DNA of 19,333 nucleotides from Bacteroidales bacterium (GTDB taxonomy: Bacteria; Bacteroidota; Bacteroidia; Bacteroidales; NBLH01). Shown one piece after another: positions 1 to 8,799 of this stretch. Under the pieces are notes generated by a model. That model made no database searches. It was given only the letters and a program-made list of their open reading frames with translations, and was not told the origin of the DNA. The DNA lies in contig JARGGF010000007.1 of the NCBI GenBank assembly GCA_029210905.1, forward strand, positions 1-19,333. The letters are read 5' to 3'. Within the stretch, counting starts at the first letter, position 1. Each line of letters starts with the position of its first letter. Both the position numbers and the translations under genes were made by a program.

Positions 1-2055
1 TACATTTCCATTCTCATCCAGCACTATGATAATAACATTTGTGCTGGTTGGTTCGCTACCGGCACTGCTTTTAACAAAAGTGCTATCAGTACTATATTCG
101 GTAAAATTTGAGATTAAAAATAAATCCTGGTTCATTTTTATAATGTCAACAATTTGACCTTTTAAGTTTAATTTCTTTTGCCAATTTGTTTCTTTCGAAT
201 TGGCATCAATTTGATTAATAATCAGTTCGTCATTTAAACAATCAAAAGCATTTGGAAGGTTTACCTTTATGGCAATCAAATATTGCTGATTAATATCATC
301 ATAACTAAAATATCTTGGAAATCCATTAATGCTTAATTCAAATTTATCTTTTTGCTTACCACTTTCATCGAAGCTAATTATTTGATTTGTAGTCAAGCCA
401 TTCTCAATCAGGTTGAACAAAACCTCACAGCCTTGCTCTTTTGCCCTTATGAAGGAGCCAATAGAATTTCCTTGTTTATTTAATTGAATCAATTTCAACC
501 ATTTAATGCCATCAAGTTTGTTTGATAATGCTATAAATCCCTGTATTTCAGAATTTTTCTGGCTTGTATATCCGGTTATGTAATAATCCCCACTACTTGT
601 TTTATAGAAATCTGAAGTGTAATATTCATTTTGAACAGCTTTTTCAAATTCAATGCGTGATTTACTTAATTTAATAGTTTGATTTTTATATGGTATATTA
701 ATCTGATTATCAGATATTTTACTGGTTTTAATCAGATAGGTTTTAAAATTATCAAATGATTTATCAAGTGTTGATTTTAGAAGGCTTTTTTCATTATTTG
801 AATAGTTTTTTAAACCTGATTCTCCCCCATAATTATTGGTAAAAAAATCACTATATTTTTGTAGTTCATAGGTGGTTAAATTGCTTATAAAATTTTGGTT
901 TAGACTATCACATACCTTCTTTTTATTTATTAGTTCTTCATAGAATCGTGCTTTTTGCAAAAGGGTAAATTCTGCATTTGTATCTTCAATATCGTTAATT
1001 GGATTTTTAAAATCAGAGAGAAAGTTAATTTTACTTTCTTTATAATTAAATAAATCAAGCATTATTGACTTATGATCATATTTTCCAATTTTATATTTTA
1101 GTCGCTCGTCAATTTTAGCCAGTTCAAAATCCGGTTTATATTCTTTCGTTTCAAGTAAGAAGTTTGTATTCTTATTTAAGAGATTATCTGCATTATCAAT
1201 TGCCTGACGGAGTTGCTTAATATCACCATTTAAGATTTGCTTTACGTTCTTTACCCAGGTGCCATAATCCCAAATGGGGATTTCGTTTTTTAAAAAATCG
1301 GAGCTTGTTAAACCATGTAATCGGTAGGTTTCAATAGGCAGTAGTTTATATTTTTGGTTATAATCTTTAATGGGGTAATTTTTTAAGGCTGTTTGATAAT
1401 TTTGAATATAATATATTGTTGAATCAAAGCTCTTCTCAAGCTCATTTAACTGATTGCTGAAACTTGAACCCGCAGTTAAATAAATGTCCTTTATCTTATT
1501 GTTTTTAGTATTTATTTCCTTAAAAATATTGATACACCTGTTGTAATTAATTATACTGGCATTAAATAAATCTGTGACGATATATACATTTTTTTTATAT
1601 TCAATATTAGCGGCTAGCTGTTCATCAATATATGCATTAACTTCTTCAGCTTCAAGCTTTTCAAATTTCCTGAATCGTTCTACATTTAAATAATATTTGT
1701 CGTTTTTTCGAATTTCTTTTGAGTCAATTTTTGATTTGGCTAAACCAAAATATAAACCGGTATTATAGATAAAAAACTCAACATCGCGCAAATTTGTTAA
1801 TGCATCATAATCTTTTGACCAATATTGAGCAATGAGCCCCAGTTGGAAATAGGTATTGGCAAAGTAGGGTTCCTGTTTCTGAAACACCAATAATAATGAA
1901 TAAGCCTCCTCTTTGCTTTTTTCACTAACAACCGTATATACATCTTTATATTTAAGATTTTTTTGTCCCCAGATACCTGGCTGAAGGTACAACAATATAA
2001 AAGCAATAACCAGATATTGAAATATAGAACTTGTAAAAATATTAGCTTTTTTCAT
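1..2055 (-). CDS. Large exported protein, C-terminus beyond the window (partial)
   Basis: Reading the minus strand from the ATG at 2055 gives an open frame of 685 codons that reaches base 1 without a stop, so the gene is cut by the window edge. It begins MKKANIFTSS followed by a hydrophobic stretch (to about residue 28), which looks like a signal peptide. Residues about 40-110 look TPR-like (paired aromatic helices such as YFANTYFQLGLIAQYW). The middle is a long, lysine- and asparagine-rich, helix-prone region. From about residue 470 the sequence turns beta-rich, with phrases such as SSGDYYITGYTS and LDGIKWLKLI that resemble propeller-type repeats of exported Bacteroidota proteins. It starts 41 bases after the PD40/OmpA gene on the same strand, so it is probably the third gene of that operon and part of the same envelope function. 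I do not recognise the family, and no enzyme motif is visible. Confidence 0.75.
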   Translation of the reverse strand, partial: MKKANIFTSSIFQYLVIAFILLYLQPGIWGQKNLKYKDVYTVVSEKSKEEAYSLLLVFQKQEPYFANTYFQLGLIAQYWSKDYDALTNLRDVEFFIYNTGLYFGLAKSKIDSKEIRKNDKYYLNVERFRKFEKLEAEEVNAYIDEQLAANIEYKKNVYIVTDLFNASIINYNRCINIFKEINTKNNKIKDIYLTAGSSFSNQLNELEKSFDSTIYYIQNYQTALKNYPIKDYNQKYKLLPIETYRLHGLTSSDFLKNEIPIWDYGTWVKNVKQILNGDIKQLRQAIDNADNLLNKNTNFLLETKEYKPDFELAKIDERLKYKIGKYDHKSIMLDLFNYKESKINFLSDFKNPINDIEDTNAEFTLLQKARFYEELINKKKVCDSLNQNFISNLTTYELQKYSDFFTNNYGGESGLKNYSNNEKSLLKSTLDKSFDNFKTYLIKTSKISDNQINIPYKNQTIKLSKSRIEFEKAVQNEYYTSDFYKTSSGDYYITGYTSQKNSEIQGFIALSNKLDGIKWLKLIQLNKQGNSIGSFIRAKEQGCEVLFNLIENGLTTNQIISFDESGKQKDKFELSINGFPRYFSYDDINQQYLIAIKVNLPNAFDCLNDELIINQIDANSKETNWQKKLNLKGQIVDIIKMNQDLFLISNFTEYSTDSTFVKSSAGSEPTSTNVIIIVLDENGNV

Positions 2056-2096
2056 TGTTGAATTTTCTATTAGCGGAAATAACTTTAAATTAAAGA

Positions 2097-4154
2097 TTAT
2101 TGAATTTTAATAATTTTAAGCTCAACTCTTCTGTTTAAGGCTTTATGCTCATCAGTGTCGTTAGGATACTGTGGCTTGGATTCTCCGTAACCAATTGATA
2201 TTAAGCGATTTTTACTTACATTCTGCTCTAAAAGGTAGGCTTCAACTGAAGAAGCCCTTCGTTTTGATAAACGTAAATTATAGGCATCAGAACCCAGGTT
2301 ATCGGTATGTGCCGATATTTCAATGTTAATGTCAGGATTATCATTCATTAATTTTACAACCCTGTTTAATTCTTCATATGAACTTTCGTTTAAATCGGCC
2401 GAATTTATTTCAAAAGTAATATCGTTTAGCGTCAGTTTGGTGTCTTCTTTAAGTTGCTTAAGCTTTACATCCAGTTTTTTGGGGGCTTGTTTTTTCTTTA
2501 AATCCACTGTGGTATTATAGAAAGAATAACCTTTGGGGCTAACACTTACACTGTACTTGTCACCATCACGCAACTTTATTGTATATTTTCCATCAGAACC
2601 AGCAGTTGCTGTTGTTCTTATTACTTCATTGTTATCAAGATTTGTAATAATTACTTCCACAGGCAGACCAGACTGTGTGGCCTCATCAGAGACTGCAATT
2701 ATAAAATCAACTTTATTTGCTATTAATTCTGCATCTTTTTCAAATTCATCAAATTGCACAATTCCTGTCAGATCAAAATCAAAGGAATGTGTTTCGTAAT
2801 AATTGGCCTTTAAAAGAAATTTATACTTTTCACCAAGCGGGATATCAATAGTATACCTGCCATTTTGAACTTTTTCTATTGGTGCATCAATTATTTCATC
2901 TTTGCTATTTCTAATTTCAATCTGCGCATCAATTGGTCTGAAAATTTCTTGATCAAAGACATTCAGAATCAGTTTGATTGTATTATACAAGCTGATATTT
3001 CTGGTAATGTCTTTATTGGATTTTAAGTCTTTGGCCTCTATCAGGATAAAACTATGAGAGTAATCCTTTTTGTGAAAATCTATCTGATAATTATTCCCCC
3101 TGGGTAAATATAGTTCATATTTACCATTTTCCGGATCATTGGTGTATTTGGAAATGATACTTGAGGTTACTGGATCAGAAACGATAATTTGAGCATCGAT
3201 AGGCTTTTTACTTGATAATTCATTAATAGTTCCTACTAATCTGGCATTTTGTGCTGGTAAAAATTGAGGAGGAATTGTGCACTTATAAATTTTGCTCATC
3301 TTCAATTTTTTATCGGCCTGTTCTATTGTAAAATATGCCTGGTCGGAGTTAAAGAAAAAAGAAGGTGTAAAATCGTTGTTTTCGGTATTTAAGGTATCTA
3401 TACTTTCTGCCGGAACCCAAACATTTTTTGCAATCAAGCGGGATTTATAAACATCAAAACCTCCTTTTCCTCCATCTCTGGTTGATGTAAAATACAAGGT
3501 TTTATTATCAATACCAATTTTTGGACATTGTTCGCAACCAGTATTAATTGGAATAGGCAACTCTTCAGGATTCTGCCATTCTCCATCACTGTTTTTGGTA
3601 CTTAAAAATATACTTTTACAATCGACATCATCTAATTTACTATCATTAACATTTCGTGTAAAAAACAGAGAATTATTGTCTGCTGAAATTGAAGGCTGGC
3701 CATCGTAATTTTTTGAGTTTACCGGGAAACCAATATTTATTGGTTCTGACCAGGTATTATTTGTTTTTTTCGAATAATAAATTTCAACATTCAAAGAGTC
3801 TTTTTCAAAATCTGCACTAAAGTACAAAACGCTGCCATCATAATTAAAACTTGGATACCTGATATTTCCTTCACCATTATTAAAATTGTTAATCTCAGAA
3901 ATTTCTTCAGGTTCTGACCACGAATCTCCCATATTCCGGGAAAGATAAATTTTATATTGTCCGGATTTATCAGAAACAAAAGCCAGCAATTTTCCATCGT
4001 TACTAAAGGCTGGATCATATTCATTTCCAGCGCTAAAATCAATAGGAGGGCCAATTGCAGTAATGTTTTGCCCTGCTAGTTGTTCCGATGAAGTCAATAC
4101 CAGGATAAAAAAGAATAGCTTACTTAAAAACAAATAGAAAACTTGATTTTTCAT
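2097..4154 (-). CDS. PD40 beta-propeller / OmpA-like peptidoglycan-binding protein
   Basis: This is a 685-residue exported protein. An N-terminal hydrophobic segment (residues 5-28) ends in a plausible cleavage site near AGQN. Five PD40/WD40-like repeats follow between about 40 and 290 (for example YDPAFSNDGKLLAFVSDKSG and the blades with LYFSAD, LFFTRN, LYFTSTRDGG and AYFTIEQ). Three carboxypeptidase-regulatory-like beta-sandwiches lie at about 304-390, 392-460 and 482-550, each ending in a GxY motif. The C-terminal OmpA domain (575-685) carries HTDNLGSDAYNLRLSKRRA; D618 and R633 match the residues that bind diaminopimelate in OmpA family domains. It is therefore likely anchored to peptidoglycan, on the outer-membrane side of the periplasm. 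The domain order recalls PorE of the type IX secretion system, but the TPR region expected at the N-terminus of PorE is missing. It is 31 bases downstream of the SPOR gene, in one operon. Exact function is unknown. Confidence 0.88.
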   Translation of the reverse strand: MKNQVFYLFLSKLFFFILVLTSSEQLAGQNITAIGPPIDFSAGNEYDPAFSNDGKLLAFVSDKSGQYKIYLSRNMGDSWSEPEEISEINNFNNGEGNIRYPSFNYDGSVLYFSADFEKDSLNVEIYYSKKTNNTWSEPINIGFPVNSKNYDGQPSISADNNSLFFTRNVNDSKLDDVDCKSIFLSTKNSDGEWQNPEELPIPINTGCEQCPKIGIDNKTLYFTSTRDGGKGGFDVYKSRLIAKNVWVPAESIDTLNTENNDFTPSFFFNSDQAYFTIEQADKKLKMSKIYKCTIPPQFLPAQNARLVGTINELSSKKPIDAQIIVSDPVTSSIISKYTNDPENGKYELYLPRGNNYQIDFHKKDYSHSFILIEAKDLKSNKDITRNISLYNTIKLILNVFDQEIFRPIDAQIEIRNSKDEIIDAPIEKVQNGRYTIDIPLGEKYKFLLKANYYETHSFDFDLTGIVQFDEFEKDAELIANKVDFIIAVSDEATQSGLPVEVIITNLDNNEVIRTTATAGSDGKYTIKLRDGDKYSVSVSPKGYSFYNTTVDLKKKQAPKKLDVKLKQLKEDTKLTLNDITFEINSADLNESSYEELNRVVKLMNDNPDINIEISAHTDNLGSDAYNLRLSKRRASSVEAYLLEQNVSKNRLISIGYGESKPQYPNDTDEHKALNRRVELKIIKIQ

Positions 4155-4185
4155 TCGAAATGTCAGAGTTTTGGTTGATTTTAGC

Positions 4186-5211
4186 TTATTGATTCTGAAT
4201 TGCTTGTTTGATATCTAATTTTTCGCCATTTAAATAAGCCACAACAAATGCTCCTTTAACCCTGGTAGCTTTTACGAATTTTTTGGCATCTTCATATTTT
4301 TTGAAATTTCCTACTGCATATTTAAACCATCCATCGTAGTTTTTCATGGTAACTTCTTCGGTAGCTTTATAGAATTTTGCAATTTTATGCTTTGGTAATG
4401 CAACCTTTGATGCAGCTATTTGAACCTGATATACAAGACTACCTGAGAGGCTTCTTGACTGTTCTTCTGCCTTTCTTCTTTCCTGCTCTTCAAGGTCGGC
4501 TATTTGAGAACGGGCTTCACTGGCATATTTCCCATTAGGAAAATCGTTCAGGTAGTTTTGAAAACTGTAAATGGTGTTATCGCTTAGCGCATTTTGCCAA
4601 ACACGGTTTTCTTCTTCTTCCAATTGTTTTTTTGTTTCCTGATCGAGGTAAATAGAGTAAGCTTCAATTAATTTTTTTATACCTGAAGTATACAGATTCA
4701 TGGCTCCTTGCAAATCGGATTTTAGTTTTGCATACTCGATATCTTTTTTTAAATCTTTAGGAGAAACCTGTTTATAATCTTTCATTTTTCTTTTTGCACC
4801 TTCATTATCGGTGGCTGCATCTTCAAGCAAGGCCCTTACTTTGGCCTCATCATCTTCATAGGCAAAAACACATTCGCCAACTTTTTGAGAATAAACATTA
4901 TAAAGCAGGGCATAACCTTTTTCGTAATAGAGCGCTTGTTTGATTCTCAATGTTTTTACTTCCACAGATTTTTTTTCACCTTTTTTCTTTTTTTTGCTGA
5001 AATATTTCTGTACTTCGCTATCCTGCTCCCTAATTTGAGCATCCATTTTTTCTGCTTTAGCAATATTATCAGTAGCTCGTCCAACCTGATCCTTTTCCGA
5101 ATCGGTTAAGTGTTCTTCCATAAATGCTGTCAGATCCTCTTGTGCAAATATTTCAGGAGTGTAAGTGAATCCAAGAAATAACAAAAATGTGATGATAGTA
5201 AGCTTTTTCAT
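4186..5211 (-). CDS. SPOR-domain periplasmic protein with coiled-coil region
   Basis: This is a 341-residue protein with a clear signal peptide (MKKLTIITFLLFLGFTYTPE, cleavage near FAQ|ED at residue 24). Residues 30-200 are charged and helical, with a lysine-rich patch at about 72-82. Residues 206-240 (DNTIYSFQNYLNDFPNGKYA) resemble a tetratricopeptide-type repeat as seen in YfiO/BamD-like proteins, followed by a short Glu/Arg coiled coil. Residues 258-341 form a SPOR-like domain (YQVQIAAS near the start, YDGWFKYAVGNFKKYEDAKKF in the middle). SPOR domains bind denuded glycan strands of peptidoglycan. This fits with the downstream OmpA-domain gene, whose product should also bind cell wall. It is the promoter-proximal gene of the minus-strand operon; the ATG is preceded by an AT-rich leader without a Shine-Dalgarno sequence, as is normal in Bacteroidota. 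The family is recognised by domain only. Confidence 0.82.
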   Translation of the reverse strand: MKKLTIITFLLFLGFTYTPEIFAQEDLTAFMEEHLTDSEKDQVGRATDNIAKAEKMDAQIREQDSEVQKYFSKKKKKGEKKSVEVKTLRIKQALYYEKGYALLYNVYSQKVGECVFAYEDDEAKVRALLEDAATDNEGAKRKMKDYKQVSPKDLKKDIEYAKLKSDLQGAMNLYTSGIKKLIEAYSIYLDQETKKQLEEEENRVWQNALSDNTIYSFQNYLNDFPNGKYASEARSQIADLEEQERRKAEEQSRSLSGSLVYQVQIAASKVALPKHKIAKFYKATEEVTMKNYDGWFKYAVGNFKKYEDAKKFVKATRVKGAFVVAYLNGEKLDIKQAIQNQ

Positions 5212-5298
5212 TTTTCTAATGTTTAAGTTTAATTGATTGTATTTTCAGGGAACTTGACCCTATTTTGTTATCAAGCAATTATTTTGCCATTTTACACG

Positions 5299-5306
5299 CA
5301 AATATA
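5299..5306 (-). promoter_or_regulatory. Candidate -7 box of the envelope operon
   Basis: On the minus strand this octamer reads TATATTTG, an exact match to the Bacteroidota -7 consensus TAnnTTTG. It lies 88 bases upstream of the SPOR gene start. I see no good -33 TTG at the expected distance (the nearest TTG is only about 11 bases upstream), so the call rests on one box. Confidence 0.35.
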
Positions 5307-5912
5307 AGCATATGTGACAATTAATAGAAAATTATTGGCATCATATTTTTAAATTTATGTCCTGCAAGTTAGATTTTTTTGTCAATATGTAGAAAATTTT
5401 TTTTAAGGTTTTTAATACTGGTACAATTACAGCCCTTGACAAATGGGCTCTTTGCTAATTACCAACATGAATGTTATCAGACGTTTACATAAACTGGTCG
5501 ATTGAAATATTTATTAAAAAAAAAACAAGATTTGACCTTATTTAGGAAATAAATGTAAAAAACAAGCAACATTTTGCTAAAATTAATCAACAAATTACAT
5601 ATTATGTTTGACCTTAATTATTATATCTCATCCAGCATATTTAAAATTAAGTTTTATGTTTTTTGAAATATTGTAACGTGGTACCAATAAAGATGACAAA
5701 TATCAGTTTTAAGTAAAATAACGACTTTTTTCTCCAGATTATACATATTATTATATTGAAATATTATTAGAAAACATACGGATTTAGGATGAATATATGT
5801 AATTAAGTTATTGAAATACAGACTCTAACATTTTTTATAATTTTAATCAGTTTTATTATTTAAATTCGGTATAAATTAGAAATAAAGTGTCTAAAAAGTG
5901 CTAAAAAATTCG

Positions 5913-5941
5913 TTGCGTTTATTTTAACATATTTACATTTG
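5913..5941 (+). promoter_or_regulatory. Promoter of the Rnf operon (TTG-N18-TACATTTG)
   Basis: A TTG at 5913-5915 and TACATTTG at 5934-5941 are separated by 18 bases, a close fit to the Bacteroidota -33/-7 promoter (TTG ... TAnnTTTG). Transcription would start near 5947, giving a leader of about 17 bases before the ATG at 5965. An imperfect tandem repeat (AAAGTGTCTAAAA, AAAGTGCTAAAA; 5884-5906) sits just upstream of the -33 box, where an activator could bind. Confidence 0.6.
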
Positions 5942-5964
5942 CACAGCAATTTACGATAAGTTAA

Positions 5965-6423
5965 ATGAGTAATAACAAAACAATTGAACATACAGGCATT
6001 GTTAAAAAAATGGATAATAATTCAATTATTGTAGGAATTATTAAAAATTCGGGATGTGCTTCTTGTCAGGCAAAAGAATCATGCAATGTATCGGATGTTG
6101 AGGAAAAAGAAATCGAGATTAGAAATTTTGAAAATGATTTCTCTATTGGTGAGCAGGTTAAGGTATATTTTAGCGAATCTTTAGGCTTTAGGGCTTTATT
6201 TTTAGGTTATGTACTGCCCTTTTTAATTGTTTTCATTGTTTTGATTGTACTTACCGGTGCGGGTGCAGATGAAGGACTGAGCGGTTTATTGGCTCTGGGT
6301 TCTTTGGCTCCTTATTATTTAATCATATTTATTGTGAAGAATAAGCTCAAGAAAACATTTTCTTTTTCAATTAAAAAGTTGATTCATAGAGATTTGTTTG
6401 AAAGTATTGAGCAATATAATTAA
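5965..6423 (+). CDS. RseC/SoxR-reducing family membrane protein
   Basis: The 152-residue product has a cytoplasmic-type N-terminal beta domain with a cysteine motif GCASCQAKESC (C31, C34, C40; CX2CX5C), the same spacing as in RseC of Escherichia coli. Two membrane segments follow (about 77-97 and 105-125) and then a short basic tail. RseC family members are encoded with Rnf complexes. In E. coli RseC works with Rsx (Rnf) in keeping SoxR reduced, whereas in Bacteroidota its partner role is not established. It is the first gene of the Rnf operon, 13 bases before rnfB and directly behind the promoter. It is likely an assembly or redox accessory factor for the complex; the precise role is inference. 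Confidence 0.88.
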   Translation: MSNNKTIEHTGIVKKMDNNSIIVGIIKNSGCASCQAKESCNVSDVEEKEIEIRNFENDFSIGEQVKVYFSESLGFRALFLGYVLPFLIVFIVLIVLTGAGADEGLSGLLALGSLAPYYLIIFIVKNKLKKTFSFSIKKLIHRDLFESIEQYN

Positions 6424-6436
6424 TAATTAAATTGAT

Positions 6437-7375
6437 ATGAGCGATATTGTAATTTATACTATTATTACGGTCAGTGCAATTGGTGTTGTTGCTGCAATAA
6501 TCTTATACCTGGCCGCCCAAAAATTTAAGGTTTATGAAGATCCGAGAATTGATAAAGTTGAAGAAGCGCTTCCACTTGCCAATTGTGGAGGATGTGGATA
6601 CCCCGGATGTAGGAATTTTGCGGAAGAATGTGTGAAGGCTGATAATCTGGATTTACTTTTCTGTCCGGTTGGAGGAAACGAGCTTATGAAAACAGTAGCT
6701 GCTATTTTAGAGAAAGATGCCGTTGAGAAGGCTCCACAAGTTGCTGTAATTCGCTGTTCTGGATCTTTCGAACACCGTCCAAAAATCAACAATTACGATG
6801 GCGCTTCAAATTGTACGATAAATGCTCAACTTTACAGCGGTGACACTGGTTGCGAGTATGGTTGCTTAGGTTTAGGTGAGTGCGTTGATGCCTGTACTTT
6901 TGATGCCATGTATATGGACGAGCAAACCGGATTACCTGTGGTTATTGAGGATAAGTGTACATCATGTGGTGATTGTGTCCGTGCTTGTCCGAAAGATATT
7001 ATTGAACTTAGAAATAAAGGCAAAAAAGACAGACGTATTTTTGTATCCTGCATCAATGCTGATAAAGGGGGAGTAGCAAAGAAAAATTGCGCAGTAGCCT
7101 GTATAGGTTGCACAAAATGTGAAAAAGAATGTAAGTATGATGCTATTGTTATCGAAAACTTTCTTGCCTATATCGATTTTAATAAATGCGTACTCTGCAG
7201 AAAATGTGCACCTGTTTGTCCAACAAATGCCATTCTTGAAATAAATTTCCCGCCCAAAAAGGAAAGAGTTCCTAAGGTTGAAGATAAGGGCGTATTAGCT
7301 GAAAAACAGGCTGATGAGAATACTAATTTAATTGAATTGGCAAAAAAAAATAATGATCCTGAAGCAAAAGGATAA
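6437..7375 (+). CDS. rnfB: Rnf complex subunit RnfB, polyferredoxin
   Basis: RnfB is the ferredoxin-facing iron-sulfur subunit of the membrane Rnf complex. One N-terminal membrane helix (residues 5-27) is followed by the RnfB-type Fe-S domain NCGGCGYPGC with C50, C53, C58 and C76. The ferredoxin region contains three clear CX2CX2CX3C motifs (174-184, 222-232, 251-261) and a variant CX3CX5CX3C (139-153). With the further cysteines C65, C107, C126, C205 and C218 there are 25 cysteines in 312 residues, enough for five clusters and possibly six, as in the long RnfB of anaerobes rather than the short proteobacterial form. The last 50 residues are charged, without cysteines. It lies between the RseC-like gene (13-base gap) and rnfC (36-base gap). 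Confidence 0.96.
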   Translation: MSDIVIYTIITVSAIGVVAAIILYLAAQKFKVYEDPRIDKVEEALPLANCGGCGYPGCRNFAEECVKADNLDLLFCPVGGNELMKTVAAILEKDAVEKAPQVAVIRCSGSFEHRPKINNYDGASNCTINAQLYSGDTGCEYGCLGLGECVDACTFDAMYMDEQTGLPVVIEDKCTSCGDCVRACPKDIIELRNKGKKDRRIFVSCINADKGGVAKKNCAVACIGCTKCEKECKYDAIVIENFLAYIDFNKCVLCRKCAPVCPTNAILEINFPPKKERVPKVEDKGVLAEKQADENTNLIELAKKNNDPEAKG

Positions 7376-7411
7376 AAATAATATTTATTAATAGTTTAAA
7401 TTTTAAAGCTG

Positions 7412-8743
7412 ATGCTAAAAACATTTGCAAAAGGCGGGGTTCATCCGCCAGAGAACAAATTATCAGCAGGACAGATAATTGAACAGCTGTCTATTCCTAA
7501 AACTGTTACCATTCCAATATCACAGCATATTGGTGCCCCGGCTACAATTATAGTTAATAAAAATGATCAGGTAAAAACTGGTCAGGTAATTGCAAAAAGT
7601 TCAGGGTTTGTTTCGGCAAATATCCATTCGTCTGTTTCAGGTAAGGTAACAAAAATTGATGCAATACCTGATAGTAGCGGATATCGAAAACAGTCAATAG
7701 TTATTCAGGTAGAAGGCGACGAATGGGATGAGAAGATTGACAAGAGCACACAGGTAAAAAGAGATTTTAATTTAAGCTCAGAAGAAATCATACAAAAGAT
7801 TGGTGAAGCTGGAATAGTTGGATTGGGCGGTGCTACATTCCCCTCCCAAGTTAAACTTTCTGTACCAAAAGGAATGAAGGCGGAACTATTGATTATTAAT
7901 GGTGTAGAGTGTGAGCCTTATTTAACTTCCGACCATCGGTTAATGCTGGAAAAAGGTGAGGAAATGCTGGTCGGGACCAAAATATTAATGAAAGCATTGC
8001 AAGTTGAAAAAGCCATTGTTGGAATTGAAAACAATAAAAAGGATGCCATTGAGCACCTTACCAAACTGGCAAAAAATTTCGACGGAATTGCGATACAGGG
8101 CTTAAAAGTAAAATATCCACAAGGTGGTGAAAAACAGCTAATTAAAGCACTTACAAAGAGAGAAGTACCTTCAGGTGGCCTTCCTATTTCTGTAGGTACT
8201 GTAGTGCATAATGTTGGAACTGCTTATGCTGTTTACGAAGCGGTGCAGAAAAACAAACCTTTGTTTGAAAGAGTTGTTACGGTTACTGGTAAATCAGTTT
8301 CAAAACCTTCCAATTTTATAGTAAGAATAGGAACATCGGTTAATGAATTAATTGAGGCTGCAGGAGGATTACCTGACGACACAGGAAAAATTATCAGTGG
8401 CGGTCCAATGATGGGTAAAGCTTTAAGCAATGCAGATGTTCCGGTTACAAAAGGAACATCCGGTATTTTAATTATTCCCGAAGGTGAATCCAGACGTGGT
8501 AAAATAATGGATTGTATCCGTTGTTCTAAGTGTGTTGGAGTTTGTCCAATGGGGCTGGAACCTTTTTTGCTCATGTCAGTTACGGAACGTTCAATGTACG
8601 ATCGCACCGAAAAAGAAAGGGTAATGGACTGTATTGAATGCGGCTCCTGTAGTTATACTTGTCCTTCATTCAGGCCATTGCTTGATTATATAAGGCTGGG
8701 AAAGGCTGAAGTTGGAAAAATTATTCGATCAAGAAAAGCTTAA
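7412..8743 (+). CDS. rnfC: Rnf complex subunit RnfC (NADH/FMN-type, 2 x 4Fe-4S)
   Basis: RnfC is the peripheral subunit that is thought to exchange electrons with NAD(H). The 443-residue product starts with a barrel-sandwich region (residues 28-100, GGVHPPENK near the start). It continues with the Nqo1-like core: GIVGLGGATFP at 134-144 and NGVECEPYLTSDHRLM at 163-178, the family's nucleotide/flavin fold signature. An SLBB-type segment lies around 270-340. Two 4Fe-4S motifs close the protein, at C368/C371/C374/C378 and C407/C410/C413/C417. The length is that of compact RnfC proteins; the long repetitive C-terminal tail of enterobacterial RsxC is absent. rnfD follows after 56 bases. Confidence 0.97.
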   Translation: MLKTFAKGGVHPPENKLSAGQIIEQLSIPKTVTIPISQHIGAPATIIVNKNDQVKTGQVIAKSSGFVSANIHSSVSGKVTKIDAIPDSSGYRKQSIVIQVEGDEWDEKIDKSTQVKRDFNLSSEEIIQKIGEAGIVGLGGATFPSQVKLSVPKGMKAELLIINGVECEPYLTSDHRLMLEKGEEMLVGTKILMKALQVEKAIVGIENNKKDAIEHLTKLAKNFDGIAIQGLKVKYPQGGEKQLIKALTKREVPSGGLPISVGTVVHNVGTAYAVYEAVQKNKPLFERVVTVTGKSVSKPSNFIVRIGTSVNELIEAAGGLPDDTGKIISGGPMMGKALSNADVPVTKGTSGILIIPEGESRRGKIMDCIRCSKCVGVCPMGLEPFLLMSVTERSMYDRTEKERVMDCIECGSCSYTCPSFRPLLDYIRLGKAEVGKIIRSRKA

Positions 8744-8799
8744 GACCTAAAACGGATCATTGTTAACCTAATTTTAAAATACTTATTAAATAGCTATAA

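Larger units (their letters stand above)
5212..5964. other. Long AT-rich divergent intergenic region
   Basis: These 753 bases separate the minus-strand envelope operon from the plus-strand Rnf operon. I find no open frame with protein character and no tRNA or rRNA. It holds the two promoter candidates listed separately; a small hairpin at 5431-5449 (AGCCC/GGGCT, 9-base loop, no T run); a direct repeat TTTGACCTTA at 5531-5540 and 5607-5616, with a related TTGACCCTA at about 5254; and an A-run around 5515-5526. The length suggests room for regulatory binding sites on either side. Confidence 0.5.

Noticed and set aside
5431..5449. AGCCC/GGGCT hairpin as a terminator or riboswitch
   Set aside because: Only five pairs, no T tract, and too far from either gene start to support a call.
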